Positions 50,371 to 59,741 of a DNA stretch of 64,000 bases are shown one piece after another (position 1 is the stretch's first letter; the number at the start of each line of letters is the position of its first letter). This stretch comes from Brenneria nigrifluens DSM 30175 = ATCC 13028 (GTDB lineage Bacteria; Pseudomonadota; Gammaproteobacteria; Enterobacterales; Enterobacteriaceae). The notes below the pieces were generated by a model. The model saw only the letters and a program-made list of their open reading frames with translations, did no database searches and was not told the origin of the DNA. Both the position numbers and the translations under genes were made by a program. The DNA lies in the NCBI RefSeq assembly GCF_005484965.1, contig NZ_CP034036.1, forward strand, positions 4,650,001 through 4,714,000, written 5' to 3'.

Positions 50371-51859
50371 ATGAAAAGTATTATAAAAATACATCCGCTG
50401 GATAATGTCGGCGTCGCATTGCGCGATCTCGCCGGCGGTGAGCAAATCGAGATTGCAGGCCAATGGCTTACCCTGGCCTCGCCCCTGCCGCGGGCATAAA
50501 TTCGCTCTGGGCCCGCTACAGGCTGGGCAAAACATCATTAAATACGGTTTGCCGATCGGTCATGCGCTGAGTGCGATTGCCGCGGGCGAACATATTCACT
50601 CACACAACGCCAAAACGAATCTAAACGACCTGGACAGCTATGTCTACCAGCCGCAAGCCGGCGTATTGCCCAAGCCACTGGCGGATCGGCACATACAGCT
50701 GTATCGCCGCGCCAACGGCGAGGTCGGCATTCGCAATGAACTGTGGATAATTCCCACCGTCGGTTGCGTCAACGGTATCGCCCGACAGATCCAGCAACGT
50801 TTCTTGCAGACTACCCCGCATACGGAAGGAATTGATGGCGTCTATCTATTTAGTCATCCTTTTGGTTGTTCGCAGTTAGGGGACGATCATCAAAACACCC
50901 GCACTATGCTACAGAATATGGTGCGTCATCCGCATGCCGGAGCCGTATTGGTGATCGGACTGGGCTGCGAAAACAACCAGGTGGATGCCTTTCGCGACAC
51001 CCTGGGCGACGTTGACCCGCAGCGGGTAAAATTTATGGTTTGCCAGCAACAGCAGGATGAAGTGGCGGCGGGGCTGGAACTACTACGGGCGTTATACCAG
51101 GTGATGCGGCAGGATCGGCGTGAGCCGGGCCGGCTGAGCGAATTAAAGTTCGGTCTGGAGTGTGGCGGTTCCGATGGATTATCCGGTATTACCGCCAACC
51201 CGTTGCTGGGACGTTTTTCTGACTATGTGATTGCCAATGGGGGAACGTCCGTGCTGACTGAAGTGCCTGAAATGTTCGGCGCCGAACGTATCTTAATGAG
51301 CCGTTGCCGCGATAAAGGCACATTTAATAAAACGGTCAGCATGGTGAACGACTTTAAACAGTACTTTATTGACCATCACCAGCCAATTTATGAGAACCCC
51401 TCACCTGGCAATAAGGCCGGGGGGATCACCACGCTCGAAGAAAAGTCACTGGGTTGTACCCAGAAAGCCGGACAGAGTCAGGTGGTGGATGTCTTGAAAT
51501 ACGCCGAGCGGTTAAAAATAGCAGGGTTGAATTTGTTAAGCGCTCCAGGTAACGATGCCGTAGCCACCAGCGCATTGGCGGGCGCCGGCTGCCATATGGT
51601 GTTGTTCAGTACCGGACGAGGCACGCCTTATGGCGGATTTGTGCCAACGGTCAAGCTGGCCACCAACAGTGAACTGGCGGCCAAAAAGCCCCATTGGATA
51701 GACTTTGACGCCGGCCGGCTGATTCATGGGGTTGATATGGATACGCTGTTGCAGGCATTTATCGATCTGATTGTCGCTATCGCCAACGGCAAACCCGCGC
51801 GCAACGAAGTTAATGACTTTCGTGAATTGGCCATCTTTAAAAGCGGCGTAACGTTGTAA
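50371..51859 (+). pseudogene. uxaA: Altronate dehydratase gene with frameshift
   Basis: UxaA dehydrates D-altronate to KDG. The ATG at 50371 opens MKSIIKIHPLDNVGVALRDL, but this frame stops at 50499 just where the conserved RGHKFAL should follow. The rest, GHKFALGPLQAGQNIIKYG to FKSGVTL, is intact in the next frame to 51859. Together they would give about 496 residues (E. coli 495). The shift lies between about 50478 and 50496 in a GCCCCTGCCGCGGG stretch and corresponds to one extra base (or two lost). All downstream motifs, including the Gly/Cys-rich iron-site region (GLGCENNQVD, CGGSDG), are preserved, so the change is recent or a sequencing error. Confidence 0.85.
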
Positions 51860-51904
51860 GGGCAGCCATCGGGTAGCGCCCGCGGAAACCGCTCATCACC
51901 GGAT

Positions 51905-51926
51905 GATGTCCCGGCGCCGGGACATC
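51905..51926. terminator. Bidirectional terminator
   Basis: GATGTCCCGGC directly abuts GCCGGGACATC, an 11-bp perfect inverted repeat followed by TCTTT. It lies between convergent uxaA and the serine hydrolase gene. Confidence 0.7.
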
Positions 51927-51957
51927 TCTTTACCACCGTTCGGGAAAATACCAACCT

Positions 51958-53163
51958 TCAATTCATTCGACACGCGCCACGATAGTCCATCGCCCTGCCG
52001 ATTCGCTGAATAAGCGAATGGCCGAGGTTGTTGTTCCAGTTAAAGCTATTTTGCAGCACCACGACCGCAACCTTGTGCTGGCGGTCCAAGCCGATATAAC
52101 TTGAGTAGCCGCCAATATAGCCCACCTGATAAGTGATATGCTGCTGGCCGATTTCATCGGTAATCCAGGCAATATTGGCCGCCTCTTTGGTGCGGTTGTA
52201 ATAGGTTTTCAAAGAGTCGCCGATGGCTTCATCCAGCGCGGCGTCGCCTGTCGGGTAGAGATGCGCATGAGCGAATTTCAGCAAATCATTCGCGCTGGTA
52301 TAGAGGCTGGCCGCGCCCATCATGTTGGAAGAAAAATGCCAGTCGGGTATTGGCGTGCCGCGTAAAATGAATTTTGGCTGATCGCCCGCATGACCGAGGG
52401 CGCGATAGGGGAATTGCTTTAATTTTCCGGGGGTGAAGCTGGTATTTTTCAGCCCGAGCGGCCGGATAATATGGTTGTTTACCAACCGATCGATCGGCGC
52501 GCCGGTTTTCAGCCGCAGGATGTAATTCAGGATGGCGTAGCCGAGATTGGAATAGATAGGCACCGGATTGGCCGGCGCATTAAAACGCGCCAGGTAGTTC
52601 AGTACGCTGTCATCGTCCAGCGCGGCGTAAAAGTTGTTTCCGGTGAACAGATACTCGGCGAACGATCTCAGCATCCGCACATCCATCACTTGCCGTGGTA
52701 AACCGGAGGTATGCGTCGCCAGCTGCAGCAGGGTGATCTTTTTTGCCCGCTCGCTTAAACGGATATTGCGCGGCATCAATTGCTCAAGCGTATCATCCCA
52801 TTTCAATACGCCACGCTTTACCAGGATCGCCGTGGTTTCCGCGGTAAAGCCTTTACTCACGGAACCCACCGCAAAAAGGGTATCGCCGGTAATCGGATAG
52901 CGATGATAACGGTCCGTTACGCCATAACCCCAACTGCGCATTTGCCCGTCGGCCGTTAGCACCCCGACCACCAAACCCGGCGTGGTATTCCGTTTGAGTA
53001 ACGGAATGGCAAGGCGATCGACCTCCCCTGGCAAATCATGACCGCAGGCCAACGCCCGGCGGTCAAAATCCGACTCGTCGGTCGACATATTCGACAAGGT
53101 GCCGCAACCGGAAAGCGTCAATACCAGAACCGTACAGAGCGCTAATTTAAGGGCAGCGGGCAT
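51958..53163 (-). CDS. Serine hydrolase lipoprotein, class C beta-lactamase/DD-peptidase fold
   Basis: A 401-residue protein with a lipoprotein signal (LTLSGC, Cys near residue 20). The AmpC-like catalytic motifs are SVSK (SxxK, near residue 98), YSN (YxN, near 205) and a C-terminal HxG-position loop reading QVGYIGG. Proteins of this class include DD-carboxypeptidases, esterases and D-amino peptidases; the altered third motif argues against efficient beta-lactam hydrolysis. It is a single gene convergent with uxaA. An inner- or outer-membrane anchor cannot be decided, but the +2 residue is Gly rather than Asp. Confidence 0.82.
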   Translation of the reverse strand: MPAALKLALCTVLVLTLSGCGTLSNMSTDESDFDRRALACGHDLPGEVDRLAIPLLKRNTTPGLVVGVLTADGQMRSWGYGVTDRYHRYPITGDTLFAVGSVSKGFTAETTAILVKRGVLKWDDTLEQLMPRNIRLSERAKKITLLQLATHTSGLPRQVMDVRMLRSFAEYLFTGNNFYAALDDDSVLNYLARFNAPANPVPIYSNLGYAILNYILRLKTGAPIDRLVNNHIIRPLGLKNTSFTPGKLKQFPYRALGHAGDQPKFILRGTPIPDWHFSSNMMGAASLYTSANDLLKFAHAHLYPTGDAALDEAIGDSLKTYYNRTKEAANIAWITDEIGQQHITYQVGYIGGYSSYIGLDRQHKVAVVVLQNSFNWNNNLGHSLIQRIGRAMDYRGACRMN

Positions 53164-53532
53164 AGTCGTCCGTTCTAAGGGAAGGTGGCGTGAGATTAAG
53201 CGATTTTACAAGGGATCATAATAAGATAGCCACGTTTTGTTCACCCTCGCCCCCAAAATCCGGGACGCTGATTAATGGCGCGCGATAAGCCTGATGGACG
53301 GCAATAATAAAAACACACTTCAGAAACACGGACTCAACACCAACTCTACATAAACAGCATTTTTTCTACATAAAATTGAATAATCAATGCCGGTTTTGTA
53401 CTTTGCTGTTTCCCGCCGCCTATGGAAGTATCGCCTTAAATATCGGTCAACCCCTCCCGCAATACCTCATCAGGCAAAGGCTTGGCCGTCTATTTATTCA
53501 CCTGATAACTATATAAACGTAGGGACAACATC
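53164..53532. other. Divergent intergenic region
   Basis: 369 bases between the divergent lipoprotein gene and the ABC operon. It contains AT-rich promoter-like sequence near 53330-53390 and no recognisable gene, operator or hairpin that I can support. Confidence 0.45.
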
Positions 53533-55176
53533 GTGTCGATTTTCTTGCATTCTTATCGTAAACAGAAGCTGCGCGTTTTTGCTTCATTGGTACTTCTGGG
53601 CGGCGCCGTTACGGCGCAAGCCGCGGACGAAACCCCGAAAACCGGCGGCACGCTGATCTATCTGGAGCAACAGGCCCACACCAATCTTTATCCCCCGGCC
53701 GGCGGGTTTTATCCCAACGGCGGCATCCTGAATCAGATCACCGATAAACTGACCTACCAGAACCCGCAAACGCTGGAAATCGAACCGTGGATTGCCGAGT
53801 CCTGGAGCATCAATGCCGACAGTACTGAATACACCTTCAAAATCCGCCCCGGCGTCACCTTCTCCGACGGCACGCCGCTGGACGCCAACGCGGTGGCCAA
53901 GAATTTCGACACCTACGGCTTAGGCAATCCGGCGCTCAACCAGCCCGTTTCGGAAGTTATCAATAACTACCAGCGCAGCGAGGTGATCGATCCGCTGACG
54001 GTGAAGTTTTACTTCAGCAAACCGTCGCCGGGTTTTCTGCAGGGCACTTCGGCCATTGGTTCCGGCCTGGTTTCCCTCGCCACGCTGGCGCGTGACTTCA
54101 ATCAGCTGGGCAACGCGCAGCATATTATCGGCTCCGGCCCGTTCGTGGTGAGCAGCGAAAAGCTGGGGCGCGAACTGAAGCTGACCGCGCGGCGGGACTA
54201 CAACTGGGCGCCGGTAAAATTCCAGCATCAGGGGCGTCCTTATCTGGATGGCATCACCATTCTGGTGACCCCGGAAGACAGCGTGCGCATCGGCGCGCTG
54301 ATTTCAGGCCAGGCGGATTTTATCCGTCAGATTCAGGCCTATGATGAAAAACGGGTGCGGGATGACAACTTCAGCATCTATGCCCCCGCCACCCGCGGCG
54401 TCAACAACAGCGTCAACTTCCGGCCGGATAACCCGCTGGTCGCCGATATCCGCGTGCGCCGGGCGCTGCTCCACGCCACCAATACCAAAGAGATCATTGA
54501 TACGCTGTTCTCGGACAACTATCCGCAGGCCACCTCCGTTCTGGCGAAAACCGCCGCCGGCCATATCGACCTGTCGGATAAGCTGACTTTCGATCCGGCG
54601 CTGGCTTCCCGCCTGCTGGACGAGGCCGGTTGGAAAACCGGCCCACAGGGCATCCGGCAGAAAGACGGGCAGTCGCTGACGCTGACCGCCTATGAATCGC
54701 TGCCGCAGCCGCAAAATAAAGAGACGCTGCAGGTGGTTTCCCAGCAGTGGGCCAAGGTCGGGGTGAAGCTGAACGTTCTGGCGGGCGACGCCGGCAGCAA
54801 AACGCGCGACAGTCTCGATCCGCTGAAAACCGGCGTCGCGCCGGGCATGGTGGGGCGCGCCGATCCGGACGTGCTGAAAAGCCAGTATTACCCGACGGTG
54901 CGCAACGTCCTGTTGCAGAAAGGCGGCGCCAGCGACAAGGTCAAAAACTTTACGGATACGACGTTGAACAACCTGCTGGACGGCATCGCCAGCGAAACCG
55001 ACCGCGGCAAACGGCTGGCGCTGGTGGGCGAGGTGCAGCGTTATCTGATCGACCAGGCTTACGTCATCCCCATTTTCGAAGAGCCGCAGGTTTTCGCCGG
55101 TTCCCCGGCCACCAAGGGCATTGGCTTTGAGGCGGTAGGACGGCCAAGTTTCTATAACGCCTGGCTGGATAAATAA
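53533..55176 (+). CDS. ABC transporter substrate-binding protein, peptide/nickel class
   Basis: A 547-residue family-5 binding protein with a GTG start at 53533 (AGGGAC upstream) and a Sec signal ending AQA-A near residue 31. Features are SWSINADSTEYTFKIRPG, FSDGTPLDANAVAKNF and a C-terminal VIPIFEEPQVF. I recognise it as the binding-protein member of a locus that recurs with a flavin monooxygenase and a carboxymuconolactone-decarboxylase/AhpD protein (the KPN_01854-type set). The ligand is unknown; association with redox enzymes suggests an organic nutrient that needs oxidation before use. Confidence 0.87.
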   Translation: MSIFLHSYRKQKLRVFASLVLLGGAVTAQAADETPKTGGTLIYLEQQAHTNLYPPAGGFYPNGGILNQITDKLTYQNPQTLEIEPWIAESWSINADSTEYTFKIRPGVTFSDGTPLDANAVAKNFDTYGLGNPALNQPVSEVINNYQRSEVIDPLTVKFYFSKPSPGFLQGTSAIGSGLVSLATLARDFNQLGNAQHIIGSGPFVVSSEKLGRELKLTARRDYNWAPVKFQHQGRPYLDGITILVTPEDSVRIGALISGQADFIRQIQAYDEKRVRDDNFSIYAPATRGVNNSVNFRPDNPLVADIRVRRALLHATNTKEIIDTLFSDNYPQATSVLAKTAAGHIDLSDKLTFDPALASRLLDEAGWKTGPQGIRQKDGQSLTLTAYESLPQPQNKETLQVVSQQWAKVGVKLNVLAGDAGSKTRDSLDPLKTGVAPGMVGRADPDVLKSQYYPTVRNVLLQKGGASDKVKNFTDTTLNNLLDGIASETDRGKRLALVGEVQRYLIDQAYVIPIFEEPQVFAGSPATKGIGFEAVGRPSFYNAWLDK

Positions 55177-55235
55177 TTCACGACGACGACCCTTTTTCAC
55201 CGCTCGGAAGAGGGTCTGGCGATAGGGAGTAGATT

Positions 55236-56180
55236 ATGAGCAGGTATCTGGCGATACGCATCGCTCAGGCGCTGATCGTGCTATGGGCGGCGTTTACCTT
55301 ATCTTTCATTCTGTTGCAGGCGCTGCCCGGCGATGCGGTGCTGATCAAGTTTCAAAGTCCCGAACTGGGGTTAAGCGCCGATCAAATCGCCCAGCTGCGC
55401 CTGGCCTACGGGGCGGATATCCCGCTTCTCAGCCAGTACGTTCAGTCGATCGAGCGGGTGCTGCGCGGTGATTTCGGCCTCTCGTTGCAGGCCGGCGTGC
55501 CGGTAACCGAGCTGCTGGCCGCCAATCTCCCCTCCACGCTGCTGCTGGCGGCGCTGGGTTTTGTCGCCGCCGCGCTGCTGGCCTGCGCCATCGCCTTTTT
55601 ATCCACCCTCACGCCGTTTCACTGGCTGCGCTCCGCGCTGCAGTCTTTGCCGTCGCTGTTTATTTCCGTGCCGACGTTCTGGCTCGGCATCGTGCTGATT
55701 CAGGTCTTCTCTTTCCGCCTGGGCTGGATCCCGGTGATTAATCCCGGCGAGTGGGAAGGATTGATTCTGCCGACGCTGACGCTGGCGCTGCCGATTTCCG
55801 CCCCGCTGGCCCAGGTGCTGATGCGCAGCATCGATCGGGTGCAGACCCAGCCGTTTGTCGCCGTCGCCCGCGCCAAAGGCGCCAGCCGCGGCGGCGTGTT
55901 GTGGCGCCATATCGCCCGCAACGCCATGCTGCCGACGCTGACCATCGCCGGCCTGCTGCTGGGGGAGCTGATCGCCGGCGCGCTGATCACCGAAACGGTC
56001 TTTGCCCGCAGCGGGCTGGGACAGCTGACGCAGGACGCGGTCAACAATCAGGACGGCAGCGTGCTGCAGGCGATTGTGCTGATCTCCGCCACCGCTTTTG
56101 TGATCGTTAATCTGATAGTGGATCTGCTTTATCCCCTGCTCGATCCACGGCTGAAAAAAACCGCCGGAGCCGCATTATGA
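55236..56180 (+). CDS. ABC transporter permease (DppB class)
   Basis: A 314-residue permease with six helices. LLQALPGDAVLIKFQSPELG and the EAA loop VARAKGASRGGVLWRHIARNA identify the OppB/DppB class. It starts 59 bases after the binding protein gene and overlaps the next permease (ATGA). Confidence 0.9.
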   Translation: MSRYLAIRIAQALIVLWAAFTLSFILLQALPGDAVLIKFQSPELGLSADQIAQLRLAYGADIPLLSQYVQSIERVLRGDFGLSLQAGVPVTELLAANLPSTLLLAALGFVAAALLACAIAFLSTLTPFHWLRSALQSLPSLFISVPTFWLGIVLIQVFSFRLGWIPVINPGEWEGLILPTLTLALPISAPLAQVLMRSIDRVQTQPFVAVARAKGASRGGVLWRHIARNAMLPTLTIAGLLLGELIAGALITETVFARSGLGQLTQDAVNNQDGSVLQAIVLISATAFVIVNLIVDLLYPLLDPRLKKTAGAAL

Positions 56181-57049
56181 CCATTATTTCACTGGAGAAA
56201 ATCGCCTTATCGCCATTGAGAAAATGGCCGCGCCTTAGCCGCCATGTCGCGCGTTACGCGGCGCAGCCGGGGCTGGTTATCGCCTGGCTGATCCTGCTGA
56301 CGGTGGTGCTGTGGGCGCTGTTCCCGGCGTGGTTTACCGCCTATAGTCCGACAGAGGGCGTCGTCGGCGCCCAGCGGCAGGCGCCGGGCGGAGAGTACTG
56401 GCTGGGCACCGATCAGCTCGGCCGGGATCTGTATGCCCGCATGGTCTACGGCGCGGTGCATTCGCTGTCCGGGGCGGCGATCGCGGTCGCCCTGGGATTG
56501 ATACTGGGCAGCGCGCTGGGTCTGGCGGCCGGTGCCGTGGGCGGCTGGTGGGACACGCTGGTGATGCGCATCATCGATACCCTGCTCTCCATTCCCGTGC
56601 TGCTGCTGGCGCTGAGCGTGATCATTCTGCTGGGGTTCGGTACCGTGAACGCCGCCGTCGCCGTCGGGGTCACCTCGGTGGCCAACTTCGCCCGGCTGAT
56701 GCGCTCGGAGGTGCTGCGGGTACGCAACAGCGACTACGTTGAAGCGGCCTACGGCAGCGGCGGAACCTTCTTCAGCGTGCTGCGGCGTCATATTCTGCCC
56801 AACTCGCTGACCACCGTCTTCGCCTTCGCCGCCCTGCAGTTCGGCAGCGCCATTCTGACCATCTCCACCCTCAGCTTTCTCGGCTACGGCGCGCCGCCGC
56901 CGACCCCGGAGTGGGGTTTGCTTATCGCCGAGGGCCGTAACTATATCGCCACCGCCTGGTGGCTAAGCGCCTTCCCCGGACTGGTGGTGGTGCTGACGGT
57001 ACTCTCCGCCAACCGTATCAGCCAGTCCATCGGGAGAACGTCACGATGA
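56177..57049 (+). CDS. ABC transporter permease (DppC class)
   Basis: A 290-residue partner permease of the OppC/DppC class: YWLGTDQLGRDLYARMVYG near residue 75 and the EAA loop EAAYGSGGTFFSVLRRHILP. Its stop overlaps the ATG of the ATPase gene (ATGA). Confidence 0.9.
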   Translation: MTIISLEKIALSPLRKWPRLSRHVARYAAQPGLVIAWLILLTVVLWALFPAWFTAYSPTEGVVGAQRQAPGGEYWLGTDQLGRDLYARMVYGAVHSLSGAAIAVALGLILGSALGLAAGAVGGWWDTLVMRIIDTLLSIPVLLLALSVIILLGFGTVNAAVAVGVTSVANFARLMRSEVLRVRNSDYVEAAYGSGGTFFSVLRRHILPNSLTTVFAFAALQFGSAILTISTLSFLGYGAPPPTPEWGLLIAEGRNYIATAWWLSAFPGLVVVLTVLSANRISQSIGRTSR

Positions 57050-58680
57050 ATCAAACTACCGGCCGCCCTTCCCGTACCCCGGTGCTGGAGCTGGACAACG
57101 TCTCCATCGCCTACCGCGGCGATGAAGGGGAGCAAACCGTGGTGGAGGGGGTTTCGTTTCATATCGACGCCGGCGAGGTCGTCGCGCTGGTGGGCGAATC
57201 CGGCTCCGGCAAAACCACCACCGCCCAGGCGGTGATCGGCCTGCTGGCGGAAAACGGCCGCCTGACGCGCGGCGCCATCCGCCTGAACGGCACGGATATC
57301 GCCGACTGGCCGCAGAAGCGGCTGGACAGCCTGCGCGGCGCGCGTATCAGCCTGATCCCGCAGGACCCCGGCAGTTCCCTCAATCCGGTGCAAACCATCG
57401 GCGATCAGGTGGATGAAATTCTGCGTATCCACCAGCGGGAAGATCGCCGCGCCACGCGCCGCAAAACGCTGGCGCTGCTGGAGCGCGTCGGCCTGAGCCA
57501 GCCTGAGCTGCGCGCCCGCCAATATCCCCATGAGCTCTCCGGCGGCATGAAGCAGAGGGTGCTGATCGCCATCGCCATTGCGCTGAAGCCGGCGCTGATT
57601 ATCGCCGATGAGCCCACCAGCGCGCTGGACGTCACGGTGCAAAAACGCATTCTCGACCTGCTGGACGAACTGCGGCGCGAAAACGGCACCGCCGTATTGT
57701 TCGTCACCCACGATCTGGGGGTGGCCGCCGAGCGCGCCGACCGTCTGCTGGTATTCCAGCACGGCTATATTCAGGAGCAGGGGCCGACGCAGGCGGTGCT
57801 GAAAGCGCCCGCCAGCCAGTACGCCCGCACCCTGCTGGCCAACGTGCCGTCGCTGAACCCGGTCAAACGCCCTTCGCCGCCGGCGCAGCGCGAGATCGTC
57901 GTGTCGGTGGAAAACCTGGTGCAGGACTTCCCGCTGGCGGGCCGCAAAGGGGAACATTTCCGCGCGGTGGACCATATCTCATTCAGCGTCGGCCGGGGAA
58001 GCACTCACGCCATCGTCGGCGAATCCGGCTCCGGCAAAACCACCACCGCCCGCAGCCTGCTCGCGTTTCAGCGCCCCAGCGCGGGCCGCATCCTGATTGA
58101 CGGCACGGATATCACCCGGCTGAAAGGCGAAGCGCTGCGCCAGTTCCGCCAGACCATCCAGTTGGTATACCAGAATCCGTTCGGCTCGCTCGATCCCGCG
58201 CAGCGTCTGTACGACATCATTGAGGAACCGTTACGCAACTTTAACCGCTATACTCGGGCGCAGCGGGAGCGGAAAGTGCATGAAATGTTCGAGCGCGTCG
58301 CCCTGCCCGCCGCGCTGCTGACGCGTAAACCGCGTGAGCTGTCCGGCGGCCAGCGGCAGCGTGTCGCCATCGCCCGGGCGCTGGTGCTGGAGCCCAAAGT
58401 GCTGGTGCTGGATGAAGCGGTCTCCGCGCTGGACGTCACCGTACAGGCGCAGATTCTGCGCCTGTTGACGGAACTACAGCAGTCGCTGGGGCTGACCTAT
58501 CTGTTTATTTCCCACGATCTGGCGGTGGTGCGCCAGATCGCCGACACCGTCTCGGTGCTACATCACGGCCGACAGGTGGAGTGCGGGCCGGTGGAGCAGA
58601 TTTTCGCCCGACCCGCCAACCGTTACACCCGAGAACTTATTGAGGCGATCCCCGGACGGCAACACCCGGCTTTCGCCTGA
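57046..58680 (+). CDS. Fused DppD-DppF-type ABC transporter ATPase
   Basis: A 544-residue protein carrying two complete peptide-importer ATPase domains in one chain. Start at 57046 (MNQTTGRPSRTP), overlapping the permease stop. Domain 1: Walker A ALVGESGSGKTTTAQ, signature LSGGMKQRVLIAIAIALKP, Walker B LIIADEPTSALD. Domain 2 (from about residue 285): Walker A IVGESGSGKTTTARS, signature LSGGQRQRVAIARAL, Walker B VLVLDEAVSALD. One chain thus replaces separate D and F ATPases. Confidence 0.92.
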   Translation: MNQTTGRPSRTPVLELDNVSIAYRGDEGEQTVVEGVSFHIDAGEVVALVGESGSGKTTTAQAVIGLLAENGRLTRGAIRLNGTDIADWPQKRLDSLRGARISLIPQDPGSSLNPVQTIGDQVDEILRIHQREDRRATRRKTLALLERVGLSQPELRARQYPHELSGGMKQRVLIAIAIALKPALIIADEPTSALDVTVQKRILDLLDELRRENGTAVLFVTHDLGVAAERADRLLVFQHGYIQEQGPTQAVLKAPASQYARTLLANVPSLNPVKRPSPPAQREIVVSVENLVQDFPLAGRKGEHFRAVDHISFSVGRGSTHAIVGESGSGKTTTARSLLAFQRPSAGRILIDGTDITRLKGEALRQFRQTIQLVYQNPFGSLDPAQRLYDIIEEPLRNFNRYTRAQRERKVHEMFERVALPAALLTRKPRELSGGQRQRVAIARALVLEPKVLVLDEAVSALDVTVQAQILRLLTELQQSLGLTYLFISHDLAVVRQIADTVSVLHHGRQVECGPVEQIFARPANRYTRELIEAIPGRQHPAFA

Positions 58681-58706
58681 AAACCATACACAAGAAGGAT
58701 GTTAGG

Positions 58707-59741
58707 ATGACAAGTAAACGCCTGGGTTTTTTCACCCGCCTGCTCGATGACGTCTCTGCGCAACAGCGTTACCGGCTCGCCACCGAGCAAATCATTAAAG
58801 CCGAGCAACTGGGATTCGACAGCGCCTGGGTGGCCCAGCACCACTTTCATGCGGACGAAGGCGGGCTGCCGTCGCCGCTGGTTTTTCTCGCCCACGTCGC
58901 GGCCAATACCCGGCGTATCCGGCTGGGCACCGGGGTGATCACCCTGCCTATGGAACACCCCCTGCGGGTGGCGGAAGATACCGCCGTGCTCGATCTGCTC
59001 AGCAACGGGCGGCTGGAGGTGGGTATCGGCTCCGGCGGCACGCCCTCTTCCTTCGCCGCTTTCGGCCATGACAGCACGCAGCGCGGCGAGATTCTCGCCC
59101 GCTATCTGGCGCAGGTGCGCGCGGCATGGAGTGGGGAGCAGTTAAGCGGCGACGGCAATCAGCTCTATCCCGAAGCGGCCCACCTCAACCAACGGGTCTG
59201 GCAGGCGACGTTTTCGGTGGACGGCGCGGTGCGCGCCGGCAAAGCGGGCGACGGACTGATGCTGTCCCGCACCCAGCCGCGCCCGGAGAGCTTTCCCGAC
59301 GCCACGCTGGCGGATTTGCAGAATCAGATGATCGACGCCTATCTGGCCGCGCTGCCGGAGGGGGTGCAACCGCGGATTCTCGGGTCGCGCAGCGTGTTCG
59401 TCGCCGACGATCGCCAGTTGGCGTTAAGCCTGGCGGAAAAGGGGCTGCGCCGTTCCGCCGCGCGTCTCGGCGCGTTCCGCCCGATACGACAGGGGTCGGT
59501 CGCCGAGCTGATCGACTCTTTCGACAGCCACGTCGGGACGGCTGAGGATGTTATCGCCTCCCTTCAGGCGGACAGTTCGCTGGCCCGGGTGACCGATCTG
59601 TCGTTTCAGGTACACTCCATCGATCCGCCGCACGCCCTGATCCTGCGCTCCCTTGAATTGATCGCCACGCAGGTCGCGCCCGCCCTGGGGTGGCAGCCTG
59701 CCGTGAAACAGAAAAATCCGCTTGGACAGGAGACGATATGA
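58707..59741 (+). CDS. LLM-class flavin-dependent monooxygenase
   Basis: A 344-residue luciferase-like monooxygenase using FMNH2 supplied by a separate reductase. It has the TIM-barrel start KRLGFFTRLLDDVSAQ, WVAQHHFHADEGGLPSP, and LSNGRLEVGIGSGGTPSSF for flavin binding. Members break C-S, C-N or C-P bonds or oxidise small organics. It lies 26 bases after the ATPase gene, and its stop overlaps the next ATG. It matches the putative monooxygenase of the KPN_01854-59 type locus from memory; no reductase gene is in the operon. Confidence 0.87.
   Translation: MTSKRLGFFTRLLDDVSAQQRYRLATEQIIKAEQLGFDSAWVAQHHFHADEGGLPSPLVFLAHVAANTRRIRLGTGVITLPMEHPLRVAEDTAVLDLLSNGRLEVGIGSGGTPSSFAAFGHDSTQRGEILARYLAQVRAAWSGEQLSGDGNQLYPEAAHLNQRVWQATFSVDGAVRAGKAGDGLMLSRTQPRPESFPDATLADLQNQMIDAYLAALPEGVQPRILGSRSVFVADDRQLALSLAEKGLRRSAARLGAFRPIRQGSVAELIDSFDSHVGTAEDVIASLQADSSLARVTDLSFQVHSIDPPHALILRSLELIATQVAPALGWQPAVKQKNPLGQETI

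Noticed and set aside
51958..53163. Beta-lactam resistance gene
   Set aside because: The SxxK and YxN motifs are shared by many DD-peptidases and esterases, and the third motif is altered; resistance cannot be claimed from sequence.
53450..53500. Possible sigma-54 promoter (GGC-N-GGC spacing) before the third ABC operon
   Set aside because: GG-N10-GC spacing can be found near CAGGCAAAGGCTTGGC but the -24 and -12 elements fit poorly; not called.
56941..57975. 344-codon minus-strand open frame across the fused ATPase gene
   Set aside because: Antisense of a high-GC gene with codon periodicity on the plus strand; no start signal or recognisable motif.
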